Below, piece after piece: positions 35,626-44,754 of a stretch of DNA of 64,000 bases; the first letter of the stretch is position 1; each line of letters begins with the position of its first letter. This stretch comes from Paenibacillus fonticola DSM 21315 (GTDB taxonomy: Bacteria > Bacillota > Bacilli > Paenibacillales > Paenibacillaceae). The position numbers were made by a program, and so were the translations under genes. Under the pieces are notes generated by a model that did not search any database, was not told the origin of the DNA, and was given only the letters and a program-made list of their open reading frames with translations. Location of the stretch: contig NZ_KB907247.1 in NCBI RefSeq assembly GCF_000381905.1, positions 130,798 to 194,797 of the forward strand, given 5' to 3'.

Positions 35626-37314
35626 TTAGGCTTCAAGCTTGCTGCGGTACATTTTAGGAGACAAGCCCTCCTGCTTCTTGAACACTTTGCTAAAGTATTT
35701 AACGTCATTGAAGCCGACAAGCTCGGCTATTTGCGTAATCGTTAAATGGGGATTATGCATGAGCTGCTTCGACTTGTCGATCCGATAATGGGCTAAAAAA
35801 TCCGAGAAGTTGATGCCAAAATCCTGTTTGAATTTTCGGGAAACATATTCTCTGCTAACATAGAAGCGGCTGGCGATATCCTGCAATGTGACTTCCTCGG
35901 CATAATGCTGTTCGATATAGCCGACAATGTCGCCGATCGTACGGCTCTCCTTCGCTCTGCACTCGGCAATAATGTCGGTCAAGCGGTCCATCAGATGAAG
36001 GGACCAGTCCCGCCAGGCGTATAACGAGAAAGAGTAGCCGCTGGTATGGGGAGCGGGATAGTCCTGATCCTCGGCCGCCAGCCGAGTGATGGCTTTATCG
36101 GCTTCATCGCTCAGCGTCTCCCGCAGCAATTGGGTGCAAAATGCCAAGGCATCCCGCTTCCACGTTTCGAGTAACTCCGGGGTAATGAAGCCGCCCCGCC
36201 CAAGGTCGTCAATCCATTTCTGGGAAGCCATTGTAATCGCTTCGCGTCTTCCGCTCATGACGGCCATCTTCCAATCTTCCTGGACGTGCCTGAAGGACAG
36301 CACTTGCGAAGACTGTCTCTGAAGCGCGCTGCCCTTTTGACCAAGCGAATTGCCGGGTCCAGAAACCGGTATTTCTGCTGGCGAAGGAGCTGCTTTCAAG
36401 GCATGGACATAGGCTTCGGGAATCAATAAGTTTCGCCTACGAAGCGCGGCCTGTGCTTCGGCGTACTGTTCCGGCAAGCTTTCCGGCAGCGTTCCAGTCG
36501 TGCCTATCCCAAAATGCATTCGCCGCTGCAGTGTATGGAACAATCCCTCGTTCATATCGGCGATCAGTTCGGATACCTGATCAGGGTTTTCCCATACGAG
36601 CAAAATGATCTCGCCAGGTACTCCCCAGTACTTGAAGGCAACTCCTATTGGTTTAGTACGAAGGAATTCATTGCAAATGTTAATCATGGCAAAATGCAGC
36701 AACTCGCTGTCATTTCCGAATCTGTTCAGCAGCGGGATATCTCCCCCATCGGTTTGCAGCAGAAGCAATCTCGCCTCCGCGAAATCGGGAGAGATAACCC
36801 CGTCAGCCTGTAAACGGCGGAGATTGGCCGCTGCATTGAACGGATCATCAATCAGGGAGGTAAGAAGCTTCTCTCCGTAAATCGGCTTGAGCTCGTTGAG
36901 CTGAACATTTTTGCGGTGATATTCCATCCGGTCCGTCTCTTCTCGCTGCCAAGCGGCTACGGCCTTGGAAACGGCAACATTTATCGCATCTTTATCGATC
37001 GGTTTCAAAATATAATCGATGCCGCCATGACGCACCGTATTCCGCACAAAGTCAAAGTCATCGTGCCCGCTCACGACGATAAATTTAATATTGCCTGCAT
37101 ACTCGCTGACCCAAGCCATTAACTCCAGCCCGCTGCCTGATGGCATCATCATATCCATAATGACGATGACCGGCTTAACCTGCCGAATCAAATCTATGGC
37201 AACTGTCCCGTTCTCTGCTTCCTCGACCTCTTCGATTCCATGGGCCTTCCAATCCACAAGAAGCCGTACGGCCCGGCGTACGCGGGCCTCGTCGTCAACG
37301 ATAAGAGCTCTCAT
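35626..37314 (-). CDS. Response regulator with AraC-type DNA-binding domain (YesN-like)
   Basis: 562 aa. N-terminal receiver domain with the acidic pair in LIVDDEA, phospho-acceptor Asp in VIVIMDMMMPSG, and the Thr/Ser-Lys region VVSGHDDF … ILKPID. The C-terminal 100 residues are an AraC double helix-turn-helix (LQDIASRFYVSREYVSRKFK … ITQIAELVGFNDVKYFSKVFKK). ATG 37314 with GAGGAG 8 nt upstream is preferred to GTG 37323. It pairs with the downstream histidine kinase gene's product and faces the sugar ABC operon, which it very likely activates. Confidence 0.93.
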   Translation of the reverse strand: MRALIVDDEARVRRAVRLLVDWKAHGIEEVEEAENGTVAIDLIRQVKPVIVIMDMMMPSGSGLELMAWVSEYAGNIKFIVVSGHDDFDFVRNTVRHGGIDYILKPIDKDAINVAVSKAVAAWQREETDRMEYHRKNVQLNELKPIYGEKLLTSLIDDPFNAAANLRRLQADGVISPDFAEARLLLLQTDGGDIPLLNRFGNDSELLHFAMINICNEFLRTKPIGVAFKYWGVPGEIILLVWENPDQVSELIADMNEGLFHTLQRRMHFGIGTTGTLPESLPEQYAEAQAALRRRNLLIPEAYVHALKAAPSPAEIPVSGPGNSLGQKGSALQRQSSQVLSFRHVQEDWKMAVMSGRREAITMASQKWIDDLGRGGFITPELLETWKRDALAFCTQLLRETLSDEADKAITRLAAEDQDYPAPHTSGYSFSLYAWRDWSLHLMDRLTDIIAECRAKESRTIGDIVGYIEQHYAEEVTLQDIASRFYVSREYVSRKFKQDFGINFSDFLAHYRIDKSKQLMHNPHLTITQIAELVGFNDVKYFSKVFKKQEGLSPKMYRSKLEA

Positions 37315-37382
37315 GAGCTTCACTCCTCTTCGAAATTCAAAAATTCAACTATTCTACAACGCAGCAGTTAGAAATTCCGCAG

Positions 37383-39191
37383 CTAGCGATCTTCTTCGCT
37401 CTTAATGGCCAAACTGAGCGTAATCCGGACTCCTGCCGGCTCCAGATTCTCAATCTGGAGTGCAGCCGAGCCGCCATAAACGAGCTTTAATCGCAGCAAT
37501 ACGTTGGCCAGGCCGATGGAAGCGCCAAGCTGCCCGTGCTGCTCATCGCCGGGATTGAACTTTTCACGCTGGGTCTCCTCAATTTGCTGGCGCAAAAGGG
37601 CAAGCTGATATTCGGGAATCGGATGTCCGTTATTTTCAATTACGATTGTAATTTTACCAGAGTCGTCCTGAGTGGCCCTTAAGGTAACCAGGCCATCGGA
37701 CTTGGAGCGGTCCATGCCGTGCTTGAAATAATTTTCGACAATAGGCTGTAAAATCATTTTGGGCATAGTTGCCGGCAAGACACTGTCCTGGACCTGCTCA
37801 TGATATTCAAACCGGTTCTCGAACCGTTCTTTTTGCAGCTCAATATAAGCTTTGACATGGTCCAATTCATCCTGCAGTGTAACACTCTTGTCCTGATTAT
37901 GCATGCTGTAATGCATCATTTTGGCGAGTGCGGACAGCAGAGCGTAAATTCGCTGCGCTCCCAGCTCCAAAGCAAGGGTGCCTATAATTTGCAGCGTGTT
38001 GTTGAGGAAATGCGGATTGATTTGCGCTTGCATCGCCCTCAGCTGGTTCGTTTTGTTCGCTAGTTCGAGCTTGTATTCACGCAGTATCAAATTGTTGATC
38101 GTATTCATCATCCCGCGGAAGCGAATCATGACTGCGCCGATCTCGTCGTTGCTGGCCGGACGGATATCCACATTGAGATTACCCGACTGAATTTGATTCA
38201 TGTAGCGGTTCAATTGCTTGATAGGGGCGGTAATTCGTACTGTAATAAAAATGGTCGCCCCCACGATAATCATCAGTGATATGGCAAGCAGCAGCAAATT
38301 GATGGCAACCGCCTTATTGGCCTCTTTGTTCAAGTAGGAGACGGGGATTTGCTTCACGAGCGTCCAGTTGGCCCCGGCCTTATCCAAGCGCTGATAGATG
38401 AATACATTGTTGTCCTGTTCGAAGTTTCCTTGAGACTCGCCGGAAACGGCAATTTGCTGCTCGTACCAGTCCGCTTCGAGCGGCAGGCCTAGCTGGCTCT
38501 CCTCATCGCTGTAAATGACGTCCCCGCGATCGTCTACAATATATACTTTTTCACGATTGACTTCATACAGGTGCTCTACGATTTCCGTCAGCGCCGACAG
38601 CTTTACATCGATGGCCAAATAGCCGATGACTTCACTGGAAGGTACTTTCTCGATCCTGCGATGCAGTGTGAATACAGGCTCCGGCGGATAGTTCGGCTGA
38701 ATGGCCGCGAACCCGTAAATATGGCTCATATGCGTCTTCTGAACGGCCAGGCTGCGGTCAATATTCAACAGAATATCCTTGTACGGCTCGGTATCGAAAG
38801 ACCGTTTAGGCGTATTCAAGGTTAACAGAGTAGCCCTGCGGTTAACGTTCTCGTATAAATAGACCTGATAAATATCAGGGATCGAGGTCGAGATATAAGA
38901 TAATGCGGCGTATACTCTCGAACTGCTTTGCGGGTCGTCATACCCGCCTTCCAGCAGCCTGAACAGCTCCGCATTAGAATAAATCGTGGACGAACTGCGG
39001 TTAAGGTCGTTCAACAGATCAGCCAGGTTCCGCTGGCCTTGGTAAAGCAAATTGGCATTCTCCTGCACGGTCCTCGTTCTTAACGATTGCGTCGTATACA
39101 AGTAAGTAACGAACATGGTGGCAACGATCGGAATGATCGTGGCGATCAGCATAAAGACGATCAATTTAGTGCGAATACTGTTCCATTTCAC
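37383..39191 (-). CDS. Sensor histidine kinase (YesM-like)
   Basis: 602 aa from GTG 39191. N-terminal helix, an extracytoplasmic Cache-type sensor (about 35–285), a second helix, a HAMP domain (ITAPIKQLNRYMNQIQSGN), the His_kinase box with phospho-His in INPHFLNNTLQ, and an HATPase domain (N-box LQPIVENYFKHG). Such kinases sense sugars or binding proteins at the surface and signal to the YesN-type regulator encoded next to it. Confidence 0.93.
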   Translation of the reverse strand: MKWNSIRTKLIVFMLIATIIPIVATMFVTYLYTTQSLRTRTVQENANLLYQGQRNLADLLNDLNRSSSTIYSNAELFRLLEGGYDDPQSSSRVYAALSYISTSIPDIYQVYLYENVNRRATLLTLNTPKRSFDTEPYKDILLNIDRSLAVQKTHMSHIYGFAAIQPNYPPEPVFTLHRRIEKVPSSEVIGYLAIDVKLSALTEIVEHLYEVNREKVYIVDDRGDVIYSDEESQLGLPLEADWYEQQIAVSGESQGNFEQDNNVFIYQRLDKAGANWTLVKQIPVSYLNKEANKAVAINLLLLAISLMIIVGATIFITVRITAPIKQLNRYMNQIQSGNLNVDIRPASNDEIGAVMIRFRGMMNTINNLILREYKLELANKTNQLRAMQAQINPHFLNNTLQIIGTLALELGAQRIYALLSALAKMMHYSMHNQDKSVTLQDELDHVKAYIELQKERFENRFEYHEQVQDSVLPATMPKMILQPIVENYFKHGMDRSKSDGLVTLRATQDDSGKITIVIENNGHPIPEYQLALLRQQIEETQREKFNPGDEQHGQLGASIGLANVLLRLKLVYGGSAALQIENLEPAGVRITLSLAIKSEEDR

Positions 39192-39210
39192 TAGTTACTC
39201 TCTCCGATCG

Positions 39211-39310
39211 ATAGATCAATAAATTTTGCCTGAGGATAGATGGATAATTATCTCCAGAGAATAAATCAATAAAATACACCCGAAAATAGATCAATAAATT
39301 ACACCTGTGT
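39211..39310 (+). repeat. Four tandem 25-bp degenerate repeats upstream of the sugar operon
   Basis: Units begin at 39211, 39236, 39261 and 39286, exactly 25 bp apart, each starting ATAGAT(C)AATAA or a close variant. They lie 90–190 bp upstream of the first sugar permease gene and just outside the kinase start. A period of about 2.4 helical turns suits an AraC-family activator binding repeatedly on one side of DNA. Confidence 0.65.
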
Positions 39311-39398
39311 GTTCACCTCAGTAGGTGTTTCAAGAGATGAAACTCCTTCATAATTAACAATACAACAGTTACTCGGTAGAAAGAAAGGGGGCTGCGGC

Positions 39399-40280
39399 AT
39401 GAGCAGCAGGAAACTGTCTTCATGGGGGCTGCAGTTATTTTTTATAGGGCCCGTTCTACTGTTCTTTGTTATTATTATGATCATTCCGTTTTTGCTAGGC
39501 ATGTACTACTCGCTTACGAACTGGAATGGCGTATCGGGATCAGTGGACTGGGTAGGATTTGAGAACTTCGTTAAAGTATTCAAAAATGACCCGGATTTTT
39601 GGTCGTCCTTTTGGTTTACGGTAAGATTTACGATCGTTGGCGTTGTTCTTACTAATATTGTCGGTTTTTTTCTCGCTTATTTTCTTACTAAACGACTGAA
39701 GCTCCGCAATTTTTTACGAACGATCTTCTTTATGCCTAACGTCATCGGCGGACTGCTCCTTGGATTTATTTGGCAGTTTATTTTCATCAAAGGGTTTGCC
39801 ACAATGGCGGATATTACCGGATGGTCATTTTTTGGACTGCCATGGCTTGGGGATGCGGCAACGGGCTTTTGGGGAATTACGATTGTTTTCGTATGGCAAA
39901 CAGCAGGTTATTTAATGGTCGTCTATATTTCCTCGCTGACCAATGTACCGTCTGAAGTGATGGAGGCGGCGGAAATCGATGGCGCCAGCCGTTGGCAAAT
40001 GCTGCGCAGCATCATTATTCCGCTGATTATGCCAGCGATTACGATTTGTCTGTTCCTGGCGATATCCTGGGCGTTCAAAATGTTCGACCTGAACCTGTCT
40101 CTTACGAAAGGCGGGCCGTTCAAATCGACGGAATCCGTAGCTATGAACATTTACGTCGAGGCGTTCCAGAATAACAGATACGGTATGGGAACGGCCAAAG
40201 CAATGCTATTCTTTATTATTGTCGCGGTGATCACTTTGTTCCAGGTTCGCCTGACGAAGAGCAAGGAGGTCGAAGCTTAA
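39399..40280 (+). CDS. Sugar ABC transporter permease (MalF type)
   Basis: 293 aa, six helices, coupling loop EAAEIDGASRWQMLRSIIIPLI. AAAGGGGG lies upstream of the ATG. First gene of a transporter facing the YesMN pair; it overlaps the next permease gene by one base. Confidence 0.92.
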   Translation: MSSRKLSSWGLQLFFIGPVLLFFVIIMIIPFLLGMYYSLTNWNGVSGSVDWVGFENFVKVFKNDPDFWSSFWFTVRFTIVGVVLTNIVGFFLAYFLTKRLKLRNFLRTIFFMPNVIGGLLLGFIWQFIFIKGFATMADITGWSFFGLPWLGDAATGFWGITIVFVWQTAGYLMVVYISSLTNVPSEVMEAAEIDGASRWQMLRSIIIPLIMPAITICLFLAISWAFKMFDLNLSLTKGGPFKSTESVAMNIYVEAFQNNRYGMGTAKAMLFFIIVAVITLFQVRLTKSKEVEA

Positions 40281-41113
40281 TGGACAATAAGAAATATAAC
40301 TCCCGCATGCTGGTTACTGAAATTGTCATGGTGCTGGCTGGCCTGATCTTCTTGGCGCCGTTCTACTTCCTGTTCGTAAACTCGGTCAAGCCGTTTGGCG
40401 AAATTATGTCCAACTCAGCAAGCTGGCCAGAGGTATTCCGCTGGGAAAACTATAGCAAAGCGTGGGAACTGACGAGGTTCCCGGAGGCATTTACCAACTC
40501 TCTGTTAATTACATCCATCAGCGTGCTGCTCATGGCACTCATCAGCGCTATGGGAGCGTACCGCATGGTCCGTTCGGATACGCTGTTCAATCGAGCATTG
40601 TTCTTCCTGTTCATTGCAGCGATGGTTATTCCGTTCCAATCGATCATGATTCCGCTGATGCGTGTCGTTAACGTGCTCGGTGTCAATAACAGCATGTTCG
40701 GTCTGATTCTGACCTATCTCGGCCTGGGCGCCCCGATGTCGTTATTTCTGTTCCACGGCTTCGTCAAATCTATTCCGCTGGAAATTGAAGAAGCGGCTAC
40801 CGTGGATGGGTGTACGCCGATTACCGTCTTTTTCCGGATCGTCCTGCCAATGCTAAGACCGATGCTCATGACGGTGATCGTGCTGAACTGTCTCTGGGTA
40901 TGGAACGACTACCTGCTTCCATCACTCATTTTGCAAAGACCGGAGATGCGGACGATTCCGCTTGCTACCTTCGCCTTCTTCGGACAGTACACGAAGCAGT
41001 GGGATATTGCGCTTCCAGCACTAGTACTGGGGATTGCCCCGATCATCATTTTCTTTCTGTTTTTGCAGCGATATATTGTCGAGGGAATTGCAGCCGGTTC
41101 GGTCAAGGGCTAA
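40280..41113 (+). CDS. Sugar ABC transporter permease (MalG type)
   Basis: 277 aa, six helices, coupling loop EAATVDGCTPITVFFRIVLPML. The ATG shares an A with the preceding stop (TAATG). No ATPase gene is in this operon, so a shared MsmX-type ATPase encoded elsewhere is likely. Confidence 0.92.
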   Translation: MDNKKYNSRMLVTEIVMVLAGLIFLAPFYFLFVNSVKPFGEIMSNSASWPEVFRWENYSKAWELTRFPEAFTNSLLITSISVLLMALISAMGAYRMVRSDTLFNRALFFLFIAAMVIPFQSIMIPLMRVVNVLGVNNSMFGLILTYLGLGAPMSLFLFHGFVKSIPLEIEEAATVDGCTPITVFFRIVLPMLRPMLMTVIVLNCLWVWNDYLLPSLILQRPEMRTIPLATFAFFGQYTKQWDIALPALVLGIAPIIIFFLFLQRYIVEGIAAGSVKG

Positions 41114-41181
41114 CAGGTCATTCATGACCGGCCAGGCTGTTCCATTATAAAATTAAAGTAAAGCAAGGGGGAAACTACGCA

Positions 41182-42480
41182 ATGAAGAACAAGAAGTATT
41201 CCATGTTATTGTTGTCTGTTATGATGATCATGTCGTTGCTTCTGGCAGCATGCGGAGGGAAGGACAACGCAGCAGGCAATGCCGGCGGTGCGGAGGACGG
41301 AGCGAAAAAAGACCGCAAAACGGTAACGATCTTCCAATTCAAGACGGAAATCGTAGAGGGTCTTAACGAATTGAAGGTTGAATTTGAGAAGGAGTATCCG
41401 GATATCAAGCTAGACATCCAAACGGTCGGCGGCGGCGCAGACTATGGCGCGTCATTGAAGACGAAATTTGCTTCCGGCGATGCGCCTGATATTTTCTCCA
41501 ACGGCGGATACACTGAAATGGATATGTGGCTGGACAAGCTCGAGGACTTATCGGATCAGCCTTGGGTGAAAGACCTGATTCCGCTTGCGGCCGAACCGAT
41601 GACAAAGGATGGCAAAGTATACGGAATGCCGATGAACCTGGAAGGTTTCGGATACATTTACAATAAGGAATTGTTTGAAAAGGCAGGAATTTCGACGCTG
41701 CCAAAAACATACTCCGAGCTGGAGGCAGTCGCTAAACAGCTGCAGGACGCAGGCATTACGCCATTCGCCAACGCTTATCAGGAATGGTGGCTCATGGGCA
41801 ACCAGGGGATTAGCGTCGCTTTTGCCCAGCAGGATGATGTCGATGGATTTATTGCCGGACTGAACGATGGTTCCGCATCCATCGTCGGTAATGAAAAGTT
41901 TGAGAACTGGGCTAAACTGATGAAATTGACGGTTGATTACGGCAACAAAAATCCGTTGACTACCGACTACAATACGCAAGTAACGTTGTTTGCCAATGGG
42001 GAAGCAGCCATGATGCAAGAAGGCAACTGGGCGCAAACGATGATCGACAGCATCAATCCGGATCTGAATGTTGGCGTACTGCCTATGCCGCTTGGCGATG
42101 ATCCGCAGGTGAACGATAAATTGACGATCGGTATTCCGGCTAACCTCGTTATCAACAAGGAGTCCGATGCGAAGGAAGAGGCTAAAACGTTCTTGAATTG
42201 GCTTGTGACATCGGATATCGGTAAAGAGTATATCGTTAAGAAATTCAAATTCATTCCTGCTTTGTCGACGATCGAAGCAACGCCGGAAGATATGGGCGAT
42301 ATCGGTACCGAACTGTGGAACTATATCGAGGCGGATCAAATTTACAGCTTGCAGTCTTCGAAATTCCCGGATGGCGTAGCTCAAGAGTTCGGCAGCGTGA
42401 TCCAGCAGTACATCGCCGGTCAAACCGACGTAAACGGCTGGGCGGAAAACATGCAGGCGGCTTGGGATAAATTGAAATAA
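41182..42480 (+). CDS. Sugar ABC transporter substrate-binding lipoprotein
   Basis: 432 aa. Signal peptide with lipobox LLAACGG, then a family 1 solute-binding fold (LKVEFEKEYPDIKLDIQTVGG … FASGDAPDIFSNGGYTEMD). With the following GH42 and GH1 genes it probably binds beta-galactosides, beta-glucosides or short oligosaccharides. The ribosome binding site is AAGGGGG. Confidence 0.92.
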   Translation: MKNKKYSMLLLSVMMIMSLLLAACGGKDNAAGNAGGAEDGAKKDRKTVTIFQFKTEIVEGLNELKVEFEKEYPDIKLDIQTVGGGADYGASLKTKFASGDAPDIFSNGGYTEMDMWLDKLEDLSDQPWVKDLIPLAAEPMTKDGKVYGMPMNLEGFGYIYNKELFEKAGISTLPKTYSELEAVAKQLQDAGITPFANAYQEWWLMGNQGISVAFAQQDDVDGFIAGLNDGSASIVGNEKFENWAKLMKLTVDYGNKNPLTTDYNTQVTLFANGEAAMMQEGNWAQTMIDSINPDLNVGVLPMPLGDDPQVNDKLTIGIPANLVINKESDAKEEAKTFLNWLVTSDIGKEYIVKKFKFIPALSTIEATPEDMGDIGTELWNYIEADQIYSLQSSKFPDGVAQEFGSVIQQYIAGQTDVNGWAENMQAAWDKLK

Positions 42481-42551
42481 CCCGATGAATGCAATAGCAA
42501 TTCGCCATGTTGGCAATTCGCTAACCTGGCAATTTGCCAGAAAGTGAATTT

Positions 42552-42601
42552 GGCTGCTTCCGAGGCTTATCGAAATAGATGAGCGAGGGAGCAGCCTTTT
42601 T
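42552..42601 (+). terminator. Terminator between binding protein and GH42 gene
   Basis: GGCTGCTTCC / GGAGCAGCC, with an inner GCTTATC-GATGAGC stem, and TTTTT. Read-through to GH42 is probably partial. Just before it GCAATTCGC-like direct repeats occur three times (42497–42542). Confidence 0.75.
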
Positions 42602-42642
42602 GCTTATATTTAACCAAATCGCGTTAAAAAGGAGTCATTGCC

Positions 42643-44649
42643 ATGAACAAGCATGCGAACGAGGTACAGGTAGGAGTCGTTTACTATCCGGAGCACTGGG
42701 ATGCATCTCTTTGGGAAGAAGATGCCCGGCTGATGAAGGAGACGGGCGTTCGCGTAGTCCGGCTGGCTGAGTTTGCCTGGAGCCGGATGGAAAGCAGCTC
42801 CGGGGTATACCATTTCGAATGGCTCGATCAGGCGATCGATCTGTTCCATAAATATAATATCCGCGTCGTGTTATGTACGCCGACTAATACGCCCCCGCGT
42901 TGGCTCACGGAGCTGAGGCCGGATATTCTGCCGAGAAATGCCGACGGCAGTATTACTCATCCGGGAGTAAGGGGGCACCGCTGTTATAACAGTGAACCGC
43001 TGCAGTTCTATGGCCTGCGGATCATCGAAAAAATGACGCAGCGCTACGGCGGCCATCCGGCGGTTATTGGCTGGCAGACGGATAACGAGTACTGGATGAT
43101 CGATTGCCATTGCGATGCCTGCAGCGATAAATTCCGGGAATGGGTCAAGCGGAAATACGGCACGCTGGAAGCTTTGAACCGTGAATGGGGTACGGTCGTC
43201 TGGAGCGGGGAATACAGCGGCTGGTCGCAGGTTGGCGTGCCATACGGAGGCTCCAGGCATCAGAACCCGTCCTATTTGCTGGATTTTGCCCGGTTTCAGT
43301 GGGACTGCATAGAGGAATTTCAGCGCAGCCAGATTGATGTTATCCGCAGAAACTGCCCGCATCACTTCGTGACTCATAATTTCCATACTTATCCCCAGCG
43401 GCTGAATCTGTACCAGACAGGTGCCGATCTGGACTTTGCCTCCTTCGATTATTATCCAAATACTTCTCCAGACAAGCAATCTACCGGGCCGTATAGCGGC
43501 GCGCTGGCTCTGGATGTCACCCGCGGAATTAAGCGGCGGAATTTCTGGATTATGGAGCAGTTAAGCGGTTCGCCGGGCTGCTGGTTCCCGACGTGGCGAG
43601 CGCCGTATCCCGGTTTTATCCGCGCCTTCGCCTGGCAGGCGATCGCCAAAGGAGCCGACACGATCGTCCATTTCCGGTGGCGGACGGCGGTCATGGGAGC
43701 AGAGCAGTTCTGGCACGGCTTGATCGATCCTAGCAATATTCCCGGCCGCAGATTTGCCGAATTTGCGGAGTTTTGCGGGGAGGTGAACGCTTTATCCGGC
43801 AAGCTGCAGGGGACGGCTCCAAAGCATGAAGCGGCAATACTGCTCTCGCATGAGCAGCTTGAAGCGCTGCGTATCCAGCCTCAGGTCGAAGGCATGGATT
43901 ATTACGAGAACGTGAAGGATTTCCACCGCGCCCTGACAAAGCTCGGGATTGGCTGCGATGTTATCGAATGGACTCAGCCTTTGGACGGCTACAAAATCGT
44001 AGTTGCTCCTAGCCTATACTTGCTGAGCGAGGAGATCGCGGCTTCGCTGGAACGCTTTGCTGCGGCAGGGGGCACGGTAATTGTCACAAACCGCTCGGGA
44101 GTTAAGCATATGAACAATCAGGCGGCCATGCTGCCGCTGCCTGGATTGCTAGCCAAATGCACGGGAATCCGGGTGGAGGAATATGATCCAATCGGTCTGG
44201 ACAGTCATCGTGTTGTTAATGCAGCAGGCCATTCTTTTATGGTCTCGCAGTGGTGCGATATTATAAGTCTTGAAGGCGCGGAAGCGATCGCTTGGTATGA
44301 CGAGGACTTCTATAGCGGCGTACCGGCAGTGACGGTAAATTCATTCGGGCAGGGGAGAGTGTACTATCTCGGCACGCATCCGGAGGAAGCATACTTGCAG
44401 GAGCTGTTTACAAAAGAGGCAGAAGCGCATGGAATACAGATGTTCCCGGGGCTGCCAGAGGGCGTGCAGGTCGCGCTGCGCAGCGGGGAATCGGCGGCAT
44501 ATCTGTTCGTGATGAACTTAAGCCGTCAGCCGCATCAAATAACTTTGCCGGCCTCCTGCCACAGTGTGCTGTACGACAAGAAACGGCAGGAAACGTTGAG
44601 CCTGGAGCCTTACGGCATCGATATATTGGAACTGCCCGCGTTAGTTTGA
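42643..44649 (+). CDS. Beta-galactosidase, glycoside hydrolase family 42
   Basis: 668 aa, no signal peptide, so cytosolic. The GH42 N-terminal barrel starts GVVYYPEHWDASLWEEDARLM; the acid/base Glu is in WQTDNEYW and the nucleophile Glu in WIMEQLSG. A zinc-binding cysteine set (CHCDACSD) is visible. The trimerisation (TP-like) domain and C-terminal beta domain follow. It hydrolyses galactosides imported by the adjacent transporter. Confidence 0.93.
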   Translation: MNKHANEVQVGVVYYPEHWDASLWEEDARLMKETGVRVVRLAEFAWSRMESSSGVYHFEWLDQAIDLFHKYNIRVVLCTPTNTPPRWLTELRPDILPRNADGSITHPGVRGHRCYNSEPLQFYGLRIIEKMTQRYGGHPAVIGWQTDNEYWMIDCHCDACSDKFREWVKRKYGTLEALNREWGTVVWSGEYSGWSQVGVPYGGSRHQNPSYLLDFARFQWDCIEEFQRSQIDVIRRNCPHHFVTHNFHTYPQRLNLYQTGADLDFASFDYYPNTSPDKQSTGPYSGALALDVTRGIKRRNFWIMEQLSGSPGCWFPTWRAPYPGFIRAFAWQAIAKGADTIVHFRWRTAVMGAEQFWHGLIDPSNIPGRRFAEFAEFCGEVNALSGKLQGTAPKHEAAILLSHEQLEALRIQPQVEGMDYYENVKDFHRALTKLGIGCDVIEWTQPLDGYKIVVAPSLYLLSEEIAASLERFAAAGGTVIVTNRSGVKHMNNQAAMLPLPGLLAKCTGIRVEEYDPIGLDSHRVVNAAGHSFMVSQWCDIISLEGAEAIAWYDEDFYSGVPAVTVNSFGQGRVYYLGTHPEEAYLQELFTKEAEAHGIQMFPGLPEGVQVALRSGESAAYLFVMNLSRQPHQITLPASCHSVLYDKKRQETLSLEPYGIDILELPALV

Positions 44650-44754
44650 ATGAATTATTAAAAACTTGAAATATTTCCCTTTACGATGATCAGCGGGTTA
44701 TTTATATTTAGTATGTAACCATACATGATCGAATCATAGTAGGGGGGAATTCAC

